From Pseudomonadota bacterium (GTDB lineage: Bacteria > Pseudomonadota > Alphaproteobacteria > Rhizobiales > Xanthobacteraceae), in assembly GCA_023387695.1 (NCBI GenBank), contig JAEWHT010000439.1:9151-73150 (forward strand): a DNA stretch of 64,000 bases. Reading direction: 5' to 3'. Within the stretch, counting starts at the first letter, position 1, and each line of letters begins with the position of its first letter. Positions 44,882 to 52,747 of this stretch are shown in pieces. The position numbers and the translations under genes are program-made. A model generated the notes under the pieces. The model saw nothing but the letters and a program-made list of their open reading frames with translations, had not been told where the DNA came from and made no database searches.

Positions 44882-45715
44882 ATGAATATTCGAAGCAATC
44901 TGCGTAGATTGATCAACGAGGTCGGCTGCGACTTTGTTCAGCAATTGCCCTATCCGCATGTGGAACTGTTCTTCTGGCGCCCCGATGATGGAACGATCAA
45001 TTTTGGCGACTATTTGTCCCTCGTCGTCGTCGAGCAATGCCTCAGGCAGAGCGGTCATACGCTTGCGGACGAAACGTCCCGGCAGGCGCGCATGTTCGCC
45101 ATTGGCTCGGTGCTTCACTATTCGCGCGACGGTGACGTGATCTGGGGCAGCGGCATCAACGGACGTGCAGGCCAGAATGATCTCAATCGGCGCGTTCAAT
45201 CGCTTGATGTTCGCGCGGTACGTGGCCCTCGTACGCAGGAGATTCTTCGACGGCGTGGTCTCGCCGTACCGGATGTCTTCGGCGATCCCGCTTTGCTGCT
45301 TCCGCAGTTGTTTCCCGGTCGCTTTCAGCGCCGTCATACTCGCCCCTGGATTTTCGTACCCAATCTGCACGACATCCGCATGATCGATCCAACAGCGAAC
45401 AATGTTGTTAGTCCGCTTGGATCATGGAATCGACGCATTGAGGCCATTCTCGAGGCAGAGCTGGTGTTGGCGAGTTCCCTGCACGGCCTGATCGTGGCGG
45501 AGGCTTATGGCATTCCTGCGCGCTACGTGCGTCTGAGCGATGGCGAATCCGAGTTCAAATACCGTGATTATTATGAAGGCACGCGACGTTTCGACGTCGA
45601 GTTTGCCTCGAGCCTCGAACAGGGACGGGAGATGGGAGGCGTCGCGCCTCTTAAGTTCGACGCTGCTCCTTTGATGAGCAGCTTCCCCATCGATCTCTGG
45701 CGCGAGGCACGCTGA
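44882..45715 (+). CDS. Polysaccharide pyruvyl transferase
   Basis: A 277-residue protein of the PS_pyruv_trans family (PF04230; ExoV, WcaK, CsaB). The glycan-binding start is NFGDYLSLVVVEQCLRQSG. The RGPRTQEILRRRG and VFGDPALLLP motifs follow, then LVLASSLHGLIVAEAYGIP with the conserved Ser-Leu-His-Gly. It transfers pyruvate from phosphoenolpyruvate to a sugar as a ketal, adding negative charge. ATG 44882 follows GAGGG. Its stop is one base before the next glycosyltransferase, so the two are coupled. Confidence 0.92.
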   Translation: MNIRSNLRRLINEVGCDFVQQLPYPHVELFFWRPDDGTINFGDYLSLVVVEQCLRQSGHTLADETSRQARMFAIGSVLHYSRDGDVIWGSGINGRAGQNDLNRRVQSLDVRAVRGPRTQEILRRRGLAVPDVFGDPALLLPQLFPGRFQRRHTRPWIFVPNLHDIRMIDPTANNVVSPLGSWNRRIEAILEAELVLASSLHGLIVAEAYGIPARYVRLSDGESEFKYRDYYEGTRRFDVEFASSLEQGREMGGVAPLKFDAAPLMSSFPIDLWREAR

Positions 45716-45716
45716 C

Positions 45717-46823
45717 ATGGCCAGGCGCTTCAGAGTGGCGATCTATGCGCCACATTTTGCCGAATATTCATATCGGCTCGCAGCGGCACTCGCCAAGCAC
45801 TGCGACGTCCGGCTCGTGCTCAATCGCAAGGACGCCAATCAGCAGTGGAATCTGGACTGGATTCCTGCGCCCTCGCCCTTCGAAACGCGGATACGCGATC
45901 TGAGCTTGCGCCGTTCCGGTGCGATCGGACTTCCGCGATCGTTCCTCGACATTCTTACTTTTCGCCCCGACGTAGTGCATTGTCATGAATGCCCGGAATA
46001 TTTCACCGCTGGACTGATGGAGCTTCTCAGACTCACGAGCCTTCCGCGCGTCCTCACCGTTCACGATGCCATTCCGCATTCCGAGGGCGGCTCCGGCACG
46101 AACACCAGCGAAGAGCGCCTGCGTGAGCGAATGCGCTCCGGTGCCACGCATGTCACGGTTCACGGCCAAAGTTGCATTGCCGATTTCGCCAGCGCTTCGC
46201 CGGATTTTCGCGGAGAGGTGACCTCCTCCATGCATGGGGTCTTGATGGTCCCACCGACCAACAGCGCCCAGATCAACGCCACCGATGGCCGGATCCTGTT
46301 CTTCGGACGCATGTGGGCCTACAAGGGCCTCGACGTCTTCCTCGACGCAATCGATATTCTGGCCAAGCGCGGCGTGCGCCATCAAGCCATCGTCGCCGGC
46401 CGCGGCCCGGAGATGACGCGATTTGGCAAGCGAATGGGCGACATGCCCTCGATCAACGCGATCGACGCATATATCTCGCCGGCGGATACCAGCACGCTGT
46501 TCCAATCGGCCGAAGTGATCGCCCTGCCCTACAAGGACGCCAGCCAGAGCGGCGTGCTGGCATCCGCCTTCGGCAATTGCCGTCCCGTCGTTGCGAGCGC
46601 GACCGGCGGCATTCCCGATGTTGTCGCCGACGGCGTCAATGGCCTGCTGGTGCCGCCTTCTGACGCAACAGCGCTGGCCGATGCGCTCGAACGCGTCCTC
46701 ACATCAAGGTCGCTGGCGGCGAGCCTGACCGAGGGCGCTCACCAGACCGCCGCGGGGTCGCTGAACTGGGATCACATCGCCGAGGGCCTGTTCGCGACCT
46801 ATCGTCGGGCCGCCGGCGCTTGA
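45717..46823 (+). CDS. GT4 glycosyltransferase
   Basis: A 368-residue GT-B transferase. Landmarks are VHCHECPEYFTAGLMELLRL in the acceptor half and RILFFGRMWAYKGLDVFLDA in the donor half. The C-terminal block has SGVLASAFGNCRPVVASATG and GLLVPPSDATALADALERV. The E-x7-E motif is degenerate (the first Glu is Ser/Gln in ASQSGVLASAF), which is an atypical feature. It begins one base after the pyruvyl transferase stop, implying one repeat-unit assembly pair. Confidence 0.9.
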   Translation: MARRFRVAIYAPHFAEYSYRLAAALAKHCDVRLVLNRKDANQQWNLDWIPAPSPFETRIRDLSLRRSGAIGLPRSFLDILTFRPDVVHCHECPEYFTAGLMELLRLTSLPRVLTVHDAIPHSEGGSGTNTSEERLRERMRSGATHVTVHGQSCIADFASASPDFRGEVTSSMHGVLMVPPTNSAQINATDGRILFFGRMWAYKGLDVFLDAIDILAKRGVRHQAIVAGRGPEMTRFGKRMGDMPSINAIDAYISPADTSTLFQSAEVIALPYKDASQSGVLASAFGNCRPVVASATGGIPDVVADGVNGLLVPPSDATALADALERVLTSRSLAASLTEGAHQTAAGSLNWDHIAEGLFATYRRAAGA

Positions 46824-46832
46824 GGGCACGCC

Positions 46833-47933
46833 TCAAGACGAGACCGAATGCTCCATCTTGCCGACCGAGCCAAACAAGGGGCCGCGTAGAGTGCCATCCA
46901 GCAAGCGCCTGAGCCTGACCTCGATCAGCTCATAGCTGATCGTGCTTGCGACCAGCGACATGACGGCACCCAGGACAATGAACGCAGACCATAGCAGCCA
47001 GCGATCGACACCGATCGCGACAAGCTTCAGTCCGATCACCTGCAGTGGGAACAGCACAAAGGGATGCACGAGGTAAAGGCTGTAGCTGATCTTGCCGACA
47101 TATTGCAGAGACGGCGCACTCAGGACGTTGCCGATACCGGAATTCGGGGCAAGCACCATGCCGAACAGCAGGAAGCCGGGAACGAGCGCGACGAACGGGT
47201 GAAACAGCACCAGGCTCGCATACATCGCCGCGCCACAGGCAAGGCCCGCGACAGCGCCCACCCATCCCGCAATCGGAAACCGCAAGCCGGTGGCGCTGAA
47301 GAACATGCCGATACAGAAGAACGCGGTGATCGGCCAGTGCAACAGGCACGCAAGCCCGAGCAAGACCAGAGGCGCGGCCATCAGCCGGCCACCGAACCGC
47401 AGCGCGACAAAGGTCAGCGCAAACCAGATGTAGAAGGCCCACTCATAGGTCAGCGTCCAGGCGTTCTGCTGCGCGATCGGAAAACCTAGCGCGTCCTGCA
47501 GAAAGAACAGATTGGCGGTGAATATCCCGAGATAGCTACCGACATCGATGCCACGAAAAAACTTGTAACCAACAATCGGCCCGACCACGAACAAGGCCAC
47601 ATGCAGCACCAGAAATACCGGCATGATGCGAAGGACGCGGTCGAAGAAGAAGCGTCCCAGCGATCCATGCCGCACCAGGCTTGCCGGAATGAGGAAGCCG
47701 CTGATCATGAAGAACAGCTCGACACCATGCCCGCCGACATTGATGAGCGATTGGAACCATGGCCAGAGCGGCGGCAGAAACCCGGGATTCGGGATGTCGT
47801 ACACACCGCCTTTCGGCATGTCGTAGAAATGGTCCATCAGCACGCTCAACGCCGCGATCGCACGAAGCCCCTGGACCGACGGAACGAACGACCCGTCATA
47901 CGCCATTTGCTGCTGCCGCGTCGGTTCGCTCAC
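46833..47933 (-). CDS. Acyltransferase family 3
   Basis: A 366-residue membrane protein with about ten helices. The catalytic block is VQGLRAIAALSVLMDHFYDM, then VELFFMISGFLIPASLVRHG and FFFDRVLRIMPVFLVLH. GTG 47933 overlaps the stop of the preceding acyltransferase by four bases (GTGA) with AGGGAG upstream, a translational-coupling arrangement. The frame extends to 48098 only through the neighbouring gene. It is the last gene of a four-gene minus-strand operon and ends 9 bp from the convergent transferase gene. Confidence 0.9.
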   Translation of the reverse strand: MSEPTRQQQMAYDGSFVPSVQGLRAIAALSVLMDHFYDMPKGGVYDIPNPGFLPPLWPWFQSLINVGGHGVELFFMISGFLIPASLVRHGSLGRFFFDRVLRIMPVFLVLHVALFVVGPIVGYKFFRGIDVGSYLGIFTANLFFLQDALGFPIAQQNAWTLTYEWAFYIWFALTFVALRFGGRLMAAPLVLLGLACLLHWPITAFFCIGMFFSATGLRFPIAGWVGAVAGLACGAAMYASLVLFHPFVALVPGFLLFGMVLAPNSGIGNVLSAPSLQYVGKISYSLYLVHPFVLFPLQVIGLKLVAIGVDRWLLWSAFIVLGAVMSLVASTISYELIEVRLRRLLDGTLRGPLFGSVGKMEHSVSS

Positions 47934-49036
47934 TCCGCGGCTCCCTGCGTGCTGAGAGTGGGCTCGAGAACGATCGACTTCCTGCGCTTCGAGCGGAACC
48001 GCTGACCGAATGCGATGGAAGGCCTTTCGACGAAGGAAAACGTGATCCAGCTGACGAGGATCGAGAGGGCGATGATGACGGCCGCGAATGCCGCCCATCC
48101 CAACGGCCCATCGCCAAGCCAGAGGAAGCGATGCACCCAGACGATCACGAATGGGGACATCAGGTAGACCGAATAGCTGATCACGCCGACGAACGCGACT
48201 GGGCGCCAGGCCATCCTCTCGCCAAATGCGGCGAAGGCGATGAACACCAGCGCCGCGCAGATATAGGCCGAGCCGATCGAATAGCTGTAGAAGAAATTCT
48301 CCTGGTAGACACCGCCGAAGCGCCTGTCCGACAGCGCCGCAGCGAAGATCGCATAGAGTACTGTACAGACAGCCACGTGTCGCCAGCGCAGCTTCCCGCC
48401 GATCACGGTGTCGCGGATGATCTTGCCTAGGAACATCGCCGAAAGATTGAGGCCGACCTCCATCAGGGATGACACTGTCCGGTTCTCGATCAGGATGGCC
48501 GCGGTGGTGCCAACCAGGGCGGCGGCGACGACGATGCCAACCGCCGTGAAACGTTGATTCAGCAATCCCATGGCAAAAAGAATGGTGCAGCTGACGTAGA
48601 ACAGAAGCTCGATCGCCAGCGTCCAGTAGAACACCCAGAGATTGGGGATGTTGGCAAAGGTTTGCAGCATCGTCACATTCGCAACGATCTGCGACAGCGG
48701 GAACGTCACGGCATCCAGCAGCACCACCGTGACAAGGCCGATCACGATCGACGTCCAGTAAGCCGGATAGAGCCTGAAGAAGCGACTGATCGTGAAATCA
48801 CGGATGGGCGTCGCGCTGTCCGGAAAACTGAACGGAATCACGAAGCCGCTGACGAAGAAGAACAGCACAACGCCGAACCGGCCGAAGTTCATGTAGTAGC
48901 CGATCGCGTCATGGAAGGCCCAGTAATACGCACCGGTCGGATGTTTCTGCACGATCACCTCGAGCACATGCTGAACCAGCACGGCCAGCACGGCGATTCC
49001 GCGCAGCGTATCGATGAATGCGAGCCGTTTATGCAT
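47930..49036 (-). CDS. Acyltransferase family 3
   Basis: A 368-residue membrane protein of about ten helices. The N-terminus has RLAFIDTLRGIAVLAVLVQH with the catalytic His, then VLFFFVSGFVIPFSFPDSAT and the ISRFFRLYPAYWTSIVI Arg cluster. It probably acylates a sugar of the exported polymer. It sits third in the minus-strand operon: 9 bp after the polymerase gene, and sharing four bases with the next acyltransferase. The two adjacent acyltransferases are only distantly alike, so they may act on different positions. Confidence 0.9.
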   Translation of the reverse strand: MHKRLAFIDTLRGIAVLAVLVQHVLEVIVQKHPTGAYYWAFHDAIGYYMNFGRFGVVLFFFVSGFVIPFSFPDSATPIRDFTISRFFRLYPAYWTSIVIGLVTVVLLDAVTFPLSQIVANVTMLQTFANIPNLWVFYWTLAIELLFYVSCTILFAMGLLNQRFTAVGIVVAAALVGTTAAILIENRTVSSLMEVGLNLSAMFLGKIIRDTVIGGKLRWRHVAVCTVLYAIFAAALSDRRFGGVYQENFFYSYSIGSAYICAALVFIAFAAFGERMAWRPVAFVGVISYSVYLMSPFVIVWVHRFLWLGDGPLGWAAFAAVIIALSILVSWITFSFVERPSIAFGQRFRSKRRKSIVLEPTLSTQGAAE

Positions 49037-49045
49037 GCTGTCTAC

Positions 49046-50383
49046 TCACCTGCCCCCGCTCACGACAGTTCCCGGCGCGCCGAGGTCGTCCAGCGCACGG
49101 ACGGGACGTGGCATTTCAATGACCGGGACATTGGAGGCCCGCGCCTTCGTCGCCCGCCTGGAGAACACCTCACTGAAGCTCAGCGCGATGATCAGCAGGC
49201 CAGAGGCCGGCCCGTAATTAAGAACTGTGATCGTGAACAAGTTGACGACGAAGATCAGCGTCAGCTTGTAGACGTCGGTCGCCCCAAAGGTCGCCCGAAA
49301 AACCATCACCATGAAGGCGACGAACGGCATTCCGAACATCAGGTAGGTCCCGATGTAGAAATTGTCGACCGGCACCCAGAACGAGGCCAAAGGCGAGAAC
49401 AGCTTCTGCGGATAGTTGAAGCAGCCGGCGCCACATCCCGTGATGAGGCCGATCGGCATAATCTGGTTCAGGTACACGAAGGGCAATTGCCAGCTGTTAT
49501 TGATGCGGTCGAGGATGCTGAACATGGTCGAGTGCGGGATGGCCGCAGTTCCCGACGCCGCCACGATCATGAAGAACGGGACGAAGATCGACGCAAACGA
49601 CCATAGAGCGATGTTCCGAATCGCCGGGAAACGCGACTTTTCCGGCATCATTCGCACGAACACCAAAAGCAGCAGATACAGCACGAGCACGATCATGGTC
49701 GTTTTGCTGGTCGTCAAACGAATGGTGTAGATGGCGATCGAGCCGAACAGAAGGCACCACGGCGTGCTCATGCGGATCGACGTGATCGCGAACGATATGA
49801 GAATGAAGAACGCCGCCATGGTGTTGTCGGCGGCAAAACCCATCAAACGCTGATCGTCGCCGCCATAGGCCCACCACAACCGGCCCGCCTCGCGGACGGC
49901 GCCGAACGATTCATATTTATAGCCGACCCAGGGCATCACGTAGAATTTGGTCAAGATAACGCCAATGACTGAAAGATAGAACGTCACCGCAATGACCGAG
50001 AGCAGCTTCCGGTAGGAGCCAAGGCTCGAATCGCAGAAGCAGAACCCGACAAACACAGGCAGCATCATCTTGAAGGACGACACCGCCGCGTTACCCGTTC
50101 CGAGCATGACATAGCCAAGCACCAGGGAGAGCATGATTTGAATGAGCACCAATGTCGCCAGGGTGCTGCGATTACGCAGAATGCAATGGATAATGAACTG
50201 GGCCAGGCAAAGAAGCGCAATGCCGTCCGGCAGGTACCAGAGCGGATCGACGTGAAGAATACTGGTGCCATAACGGATCACGCCGCCGAACGCATCCCGG
50301 ATCAGATAGGTGCCGAGCGCGATCGCCTCGATGTTAAGGCTGATCAGCGTCATTCGCGGGCGGTGAAGTGCGAGCATAGACAT
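49046..50383 (-). CDS. Wzy-like polysaccharide polymerase (candidate)
   Basis: A 445-residue protein with about eleven membrane helices and one long periplasmic stretch around residues 270-330 (SGTAAIPHSTMFSILDRINN). It has no sequence signature beyond a general O-antigen polymerase/ligase look, as is usual for Wzy proteins. Position between acyltransferases in a polysaccharide operon, and the absence of any other polymerase candidate nearby, support the call. It would join flipped repeat units in the periplasm. Confidence 0.7.
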   Translation of the reverse strand: MSMLALHRPRMTLISLNIEAIALGTYLIRDAFGGVIRYGTSILHVDPLWYLPDGIALLCLAQFIIHCILRNRSTLATLVLIQIMLSLVLGYVMLGTGNAAVSSFKMMLPVFVGFCFCDSSLGSYRKLLSVIAVTFYLSVIGVILTKFYVMPWVGYKYESFGAVREAGRLWWAYGGDDQRLMGFAADNTMAAFFILISFAITSIRMSTPWCLLFGSIAIYTIRLTTSKTTMIVLVLYLLLLVFVRMMPEKSRFPAIRNIALWSFASIFVPFFMIVAASGTAAIPHSTMFSILDRINNSWQLPFVYLNQIMPIGLITGCGAGCFNYPQKLFSPLASFWVPVDNFYIGTYLMFGMPFVAFMVMVFRATFGATDVYKLTLIFVVNLFTITVLNYGPASGLLIIALSFSEVFSRRATKARASNVPVIEMPRPVRALDDLGAPGTVVSGGR

Positions 50384-50390
50384 ATCAAGC

Positions 50391-51602
50391 TCAGTTCGTC
50401 AGACGCGCGGATGGCGCCGGCGTCACCGACAGACCGGATCGCCCCCCAAGAAGATTGCGAAGGAACTTGCCGCCGGGGATTTCGACGTAACGGTAGGTGT
50501 AGTTCGACACCAGGAACACGGCAGCGAGAGCGACGACAAGATTGAGCGTGGCTGGCAGCCCCGGCTCAATCGTATCAAGCGCCACAATCCGGCGCGCGCC
50601 GAGCGCTCGCACGAAATACTCAGCGAACAGCACGACCAGCGCATGCACCATATAGATTGAGTAGGATCTCTGCCCGAGCCAAACCAGCGGCCTCGTGGTG
50701 AGCACACGCGGCACCAGCAACGCATCGGGAAACGCCAGCAGGCTGCCGAGGAAAACCGAAAACGTCAGCGGCGCGAGAAAGCTGGCCGCCGGATAGGCCT
50801 CCACCACGCTCACCAGCACAATGCTGGCAAACATGGCAACAAGCTGCACGACGCCCTGTACAGCTGGATTCGGCCTGCCGGGCAGTCGACGCACAACTCT
50901 CACGGTGAGCACACCAAGGAAGAAACTGACGAAGCAGCGCAGGATGCCGAAATCGGTCTGCAGCCCGAGGCTCCTCTTGTCCAACACGAACACGATGATC
51001 GCGAGACTACCGAGCGCGATCAGTCCGGAGAGCGCGTAGAATAACGACAGTGAGCGCACGCGCTGGGCCAGCAGGACCACCAGCCCAAAGGCGAGATAGG
51101 TATAGAACTCGACGCTGATGCTCCAGCTCGGCGCATTCCAGCTGAGATAGTCAATGAATCCCATCGAGTGCAGCAGAAAGACGTTGAGCAGGAAGGAATA
51201 GGAGTTGTTGACCTCGAAGGCAGCCGGCGCCGCAACGACGAGCCCGGCCATGACCAGGCTGATGCGCAGGAGACGAAACAGCAGATTCGCGGCCAGCATC
51301 ACGATGTGCAGCGGATAGACACGCGCAAGGCGCCGCATCATGAAGTCGCGCAACGAGAAGCGACCGAACTCGCCCTCAACGGAGCTGAGCGACATCACCA
51401 TGCCACTGAGAACGAAGAACAAGTCAACCAGCAGCCAGGAACTCCTGAAGAACGCGCAATTAATCCACGCGTTGTGCGGGAACGCTGCGAGGAATGTCGG
51501 CATCAACAGAAGATGGTGGATCACGACGGATGTCGCTGCGATACCTCGAATGCTATCGAGCGGCAGGACATGCGTCTTCTCGCGATGAACCGACTCCGTC
51601 AC
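50391..51602 (-). CDS. Acyltransferase family 3
   Basis: A 403-residue membrane protein. The catalytic block is VLPLDSIRGIAATSVVIHHL, then LVDLFFVLSGMVMSLSSVEG and FMMRRLARVYPLHIVML. GTG 51602 was preferred because GGGGA lies about ten bases before it; the frame extends to 51650. It is the first gene of the four-gene minus-strand operon, 7 bp before the polymerase gene. The promoter should lie in the long divergent gap that follows. Confidence 0.88.
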   Translation of the reverse strand: MTESVHREKTHVLPLDSIRGIAATSVVIHHLLLMPTFLAAFPHNAWINCAFFRSSWLLVDLFFVLSGMVMSLSSVEGEFGRFSLRDFMMRRLARVYPLHIVMLAANLLFRLLRISLVMAGLVVAAPAAFEVNNSYSFLLNVFLLHSMGFIDYLSWNAPSWSISVEFYTYLAFGLVVLLAQRVRSLSLFYALSGLIALGSLAIIVFVLDKRSLGLQTDFGILRCFVSFFLGVLTVRVVRRLPGRPNPAVQGVVQLVAMFASIVLVSVVEAYPAASFLAPLTFSVFLGSLLAFPDALLVPRVLTTRPLVWLGQRSYSIYMVHALVVLFAEYFVRALGARRIVALDTIEPGLPATLNLVVALAAVFLVSNYTYRYVEIPGGKFLRNLLGGRSGLSVTPAPSARLTN

Positions 51603-52157
51603 ATCGACATCCCCAATTATTGCGTCGCAGCACTGTGTCTCAGGTCGCACGCGCTTTCAATCATTGCGATCGACGGCTCGCGTTTGGCGCATGATGCTCG
51701 ACGAGAATTTCATCACTGACGGTTCATTCCGACACATGCGCGCCAAGTTCACGCCACTTTTCCCAATTGCGCGGTGATCGCGACGCGACCGCACGACGTT
51801 CGCGAATGTTTGCGAGCAAAGTGTGCGCGAAATTCGGCGTTGTTGCGATCACGCGCGCACGATGTGTCATCTGCACGTGCAGTCCCATTTTCTGGTGGAA
51901 CAAAATCGCGCGTCGCCATTTATGTCAGGTTCGCGACAACGCATTCGCCTCTTGAAGTCTCAGTTGCAACATTCAAAGGCGCCAAATTGCCAATCTCGCA
52001 GGCATTGCAATTCCTCGCTATACAACCGACAGCAAATGAAGCGAGCGATCGCAACCGGCGCGCCTGGTCGCGCCAACTTTTGCGTCGCACAAAATTTGAC
52101 ACAGTTGGCTGTCAGGTTTCGCCAACTTTCATTTGCAGCAACGATGAAGGGACACAG
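51603..52157. other. 555-bp divergent regulatory region of the locus
   Basis: It separates the minus-strand acyltransferase/polymerase operon from the plus-strand secreted protein and co-polymerase genes. It contains the palindrome TTTGC-GA-GCAAA (51809-51820), an imperfect TTTTGCG/CACAAAA pair (52078-52094) and ATTGCAAT (52004-52011). A plus-strand frame is open through part of it but lacks a start with RBS, and its composition is not protein-like. No sigma-70 promoter can be named with confidence. Confidence 0.6.
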
Positions 52158-52724
52158 ATGGGCTGCGGATCAACACGTCATCGTTTGACGCAACGATGGC
52201 TGCAAATCATGCTGATGGGAGCAGCGTTGCTCGCGTTGAGCCTCGGTCCCTGTCAGGCTCAATGTGTTGAGTTCTCGGATCGCGCTTCGCAGATCGATCT
52301 CGATGCATTCGTGAAGTCACCGTCTTCGTTGCTCGAGCGGCTGCGCAATGACAAGGAGAAGCTGAAGTATCGGCTCTCTACCTATATCGCCACCAACCCT
52401 TCCCTGCTTCCGTCCGTACAGACGCTCATTTCGGAGTCGTCCGCCAACGATCGTACGGCGATCGGCTCTGCCCTGCGGCTCGCGGAGGCGCGATGCATCA
52501 CGACGAAGCCGGATGCTTCGCGCAAGATCAGGGATTTCGCCAAGCGGATCGGCGATCTCTCCGTGCAAGCGGGCTACACCGCTGTGGGCGAGGCTGACTC
52601 AGGCGCGTCGATACAGCCGCAAAGCAGAGCTTCGACGCCATCGCCGGGGAGCGGCGCTCTGCTGGAGGGCGAATGGAAGACGAAACTGTCTGATCCGTTC
52701 AAGCCCATTCCGATTCCTAATTGA
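52158..52724 (+). CDS. Secreted protein of unknown function, upstream of the co-polymerase
   Basis: A 188-residue protein with a signal peptide (about 1-34, ending PCQAQ). The mature part is helical (SSLLERLRNDKEKLKYRLST and ALRLAEARCITTKPDASRKI) with two conserved-looking Cys and a Pro/Ser-rich tail. ATG 52158 follows AAGGGA. It ends 23 bp before the Wzz/Wzc-type gene, so the two are probably co-transcribed. Similar short secreted proteins precede ExoP-like genes in some rhizobia, but the family is not recognised with certainty. It is too short to be a Wza-type export channel. Confidence 0.75.
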   Translation: MGCGSTRHRLTQRWLQIMLMGAALLALSLGPCQAQCVEFSDRASQIDLDAFVKSPSSLLERLRNDKEKLKYRLSTYIATNPSLLPSVQTLISESSANDRTAIGSALRLAEARCITTKPDASRKIRDFAKRIGDLSVQAGYTAVGEADSGASIQPQSRASTPSPGSGALLEGEWKTKLSDPFKPIPIPN

Positions 52725-52747
52725 TCACGAGAGGCAGCAACTCGCAA

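Noticed and set aside
51774..52157. N-terminal extension of the secreted protein upstream of 52158
   Set aside because: The extension lacks a start with RBS, and the signal peptide begins right after ATG 52158, which has AAGGGA at the proper distance.
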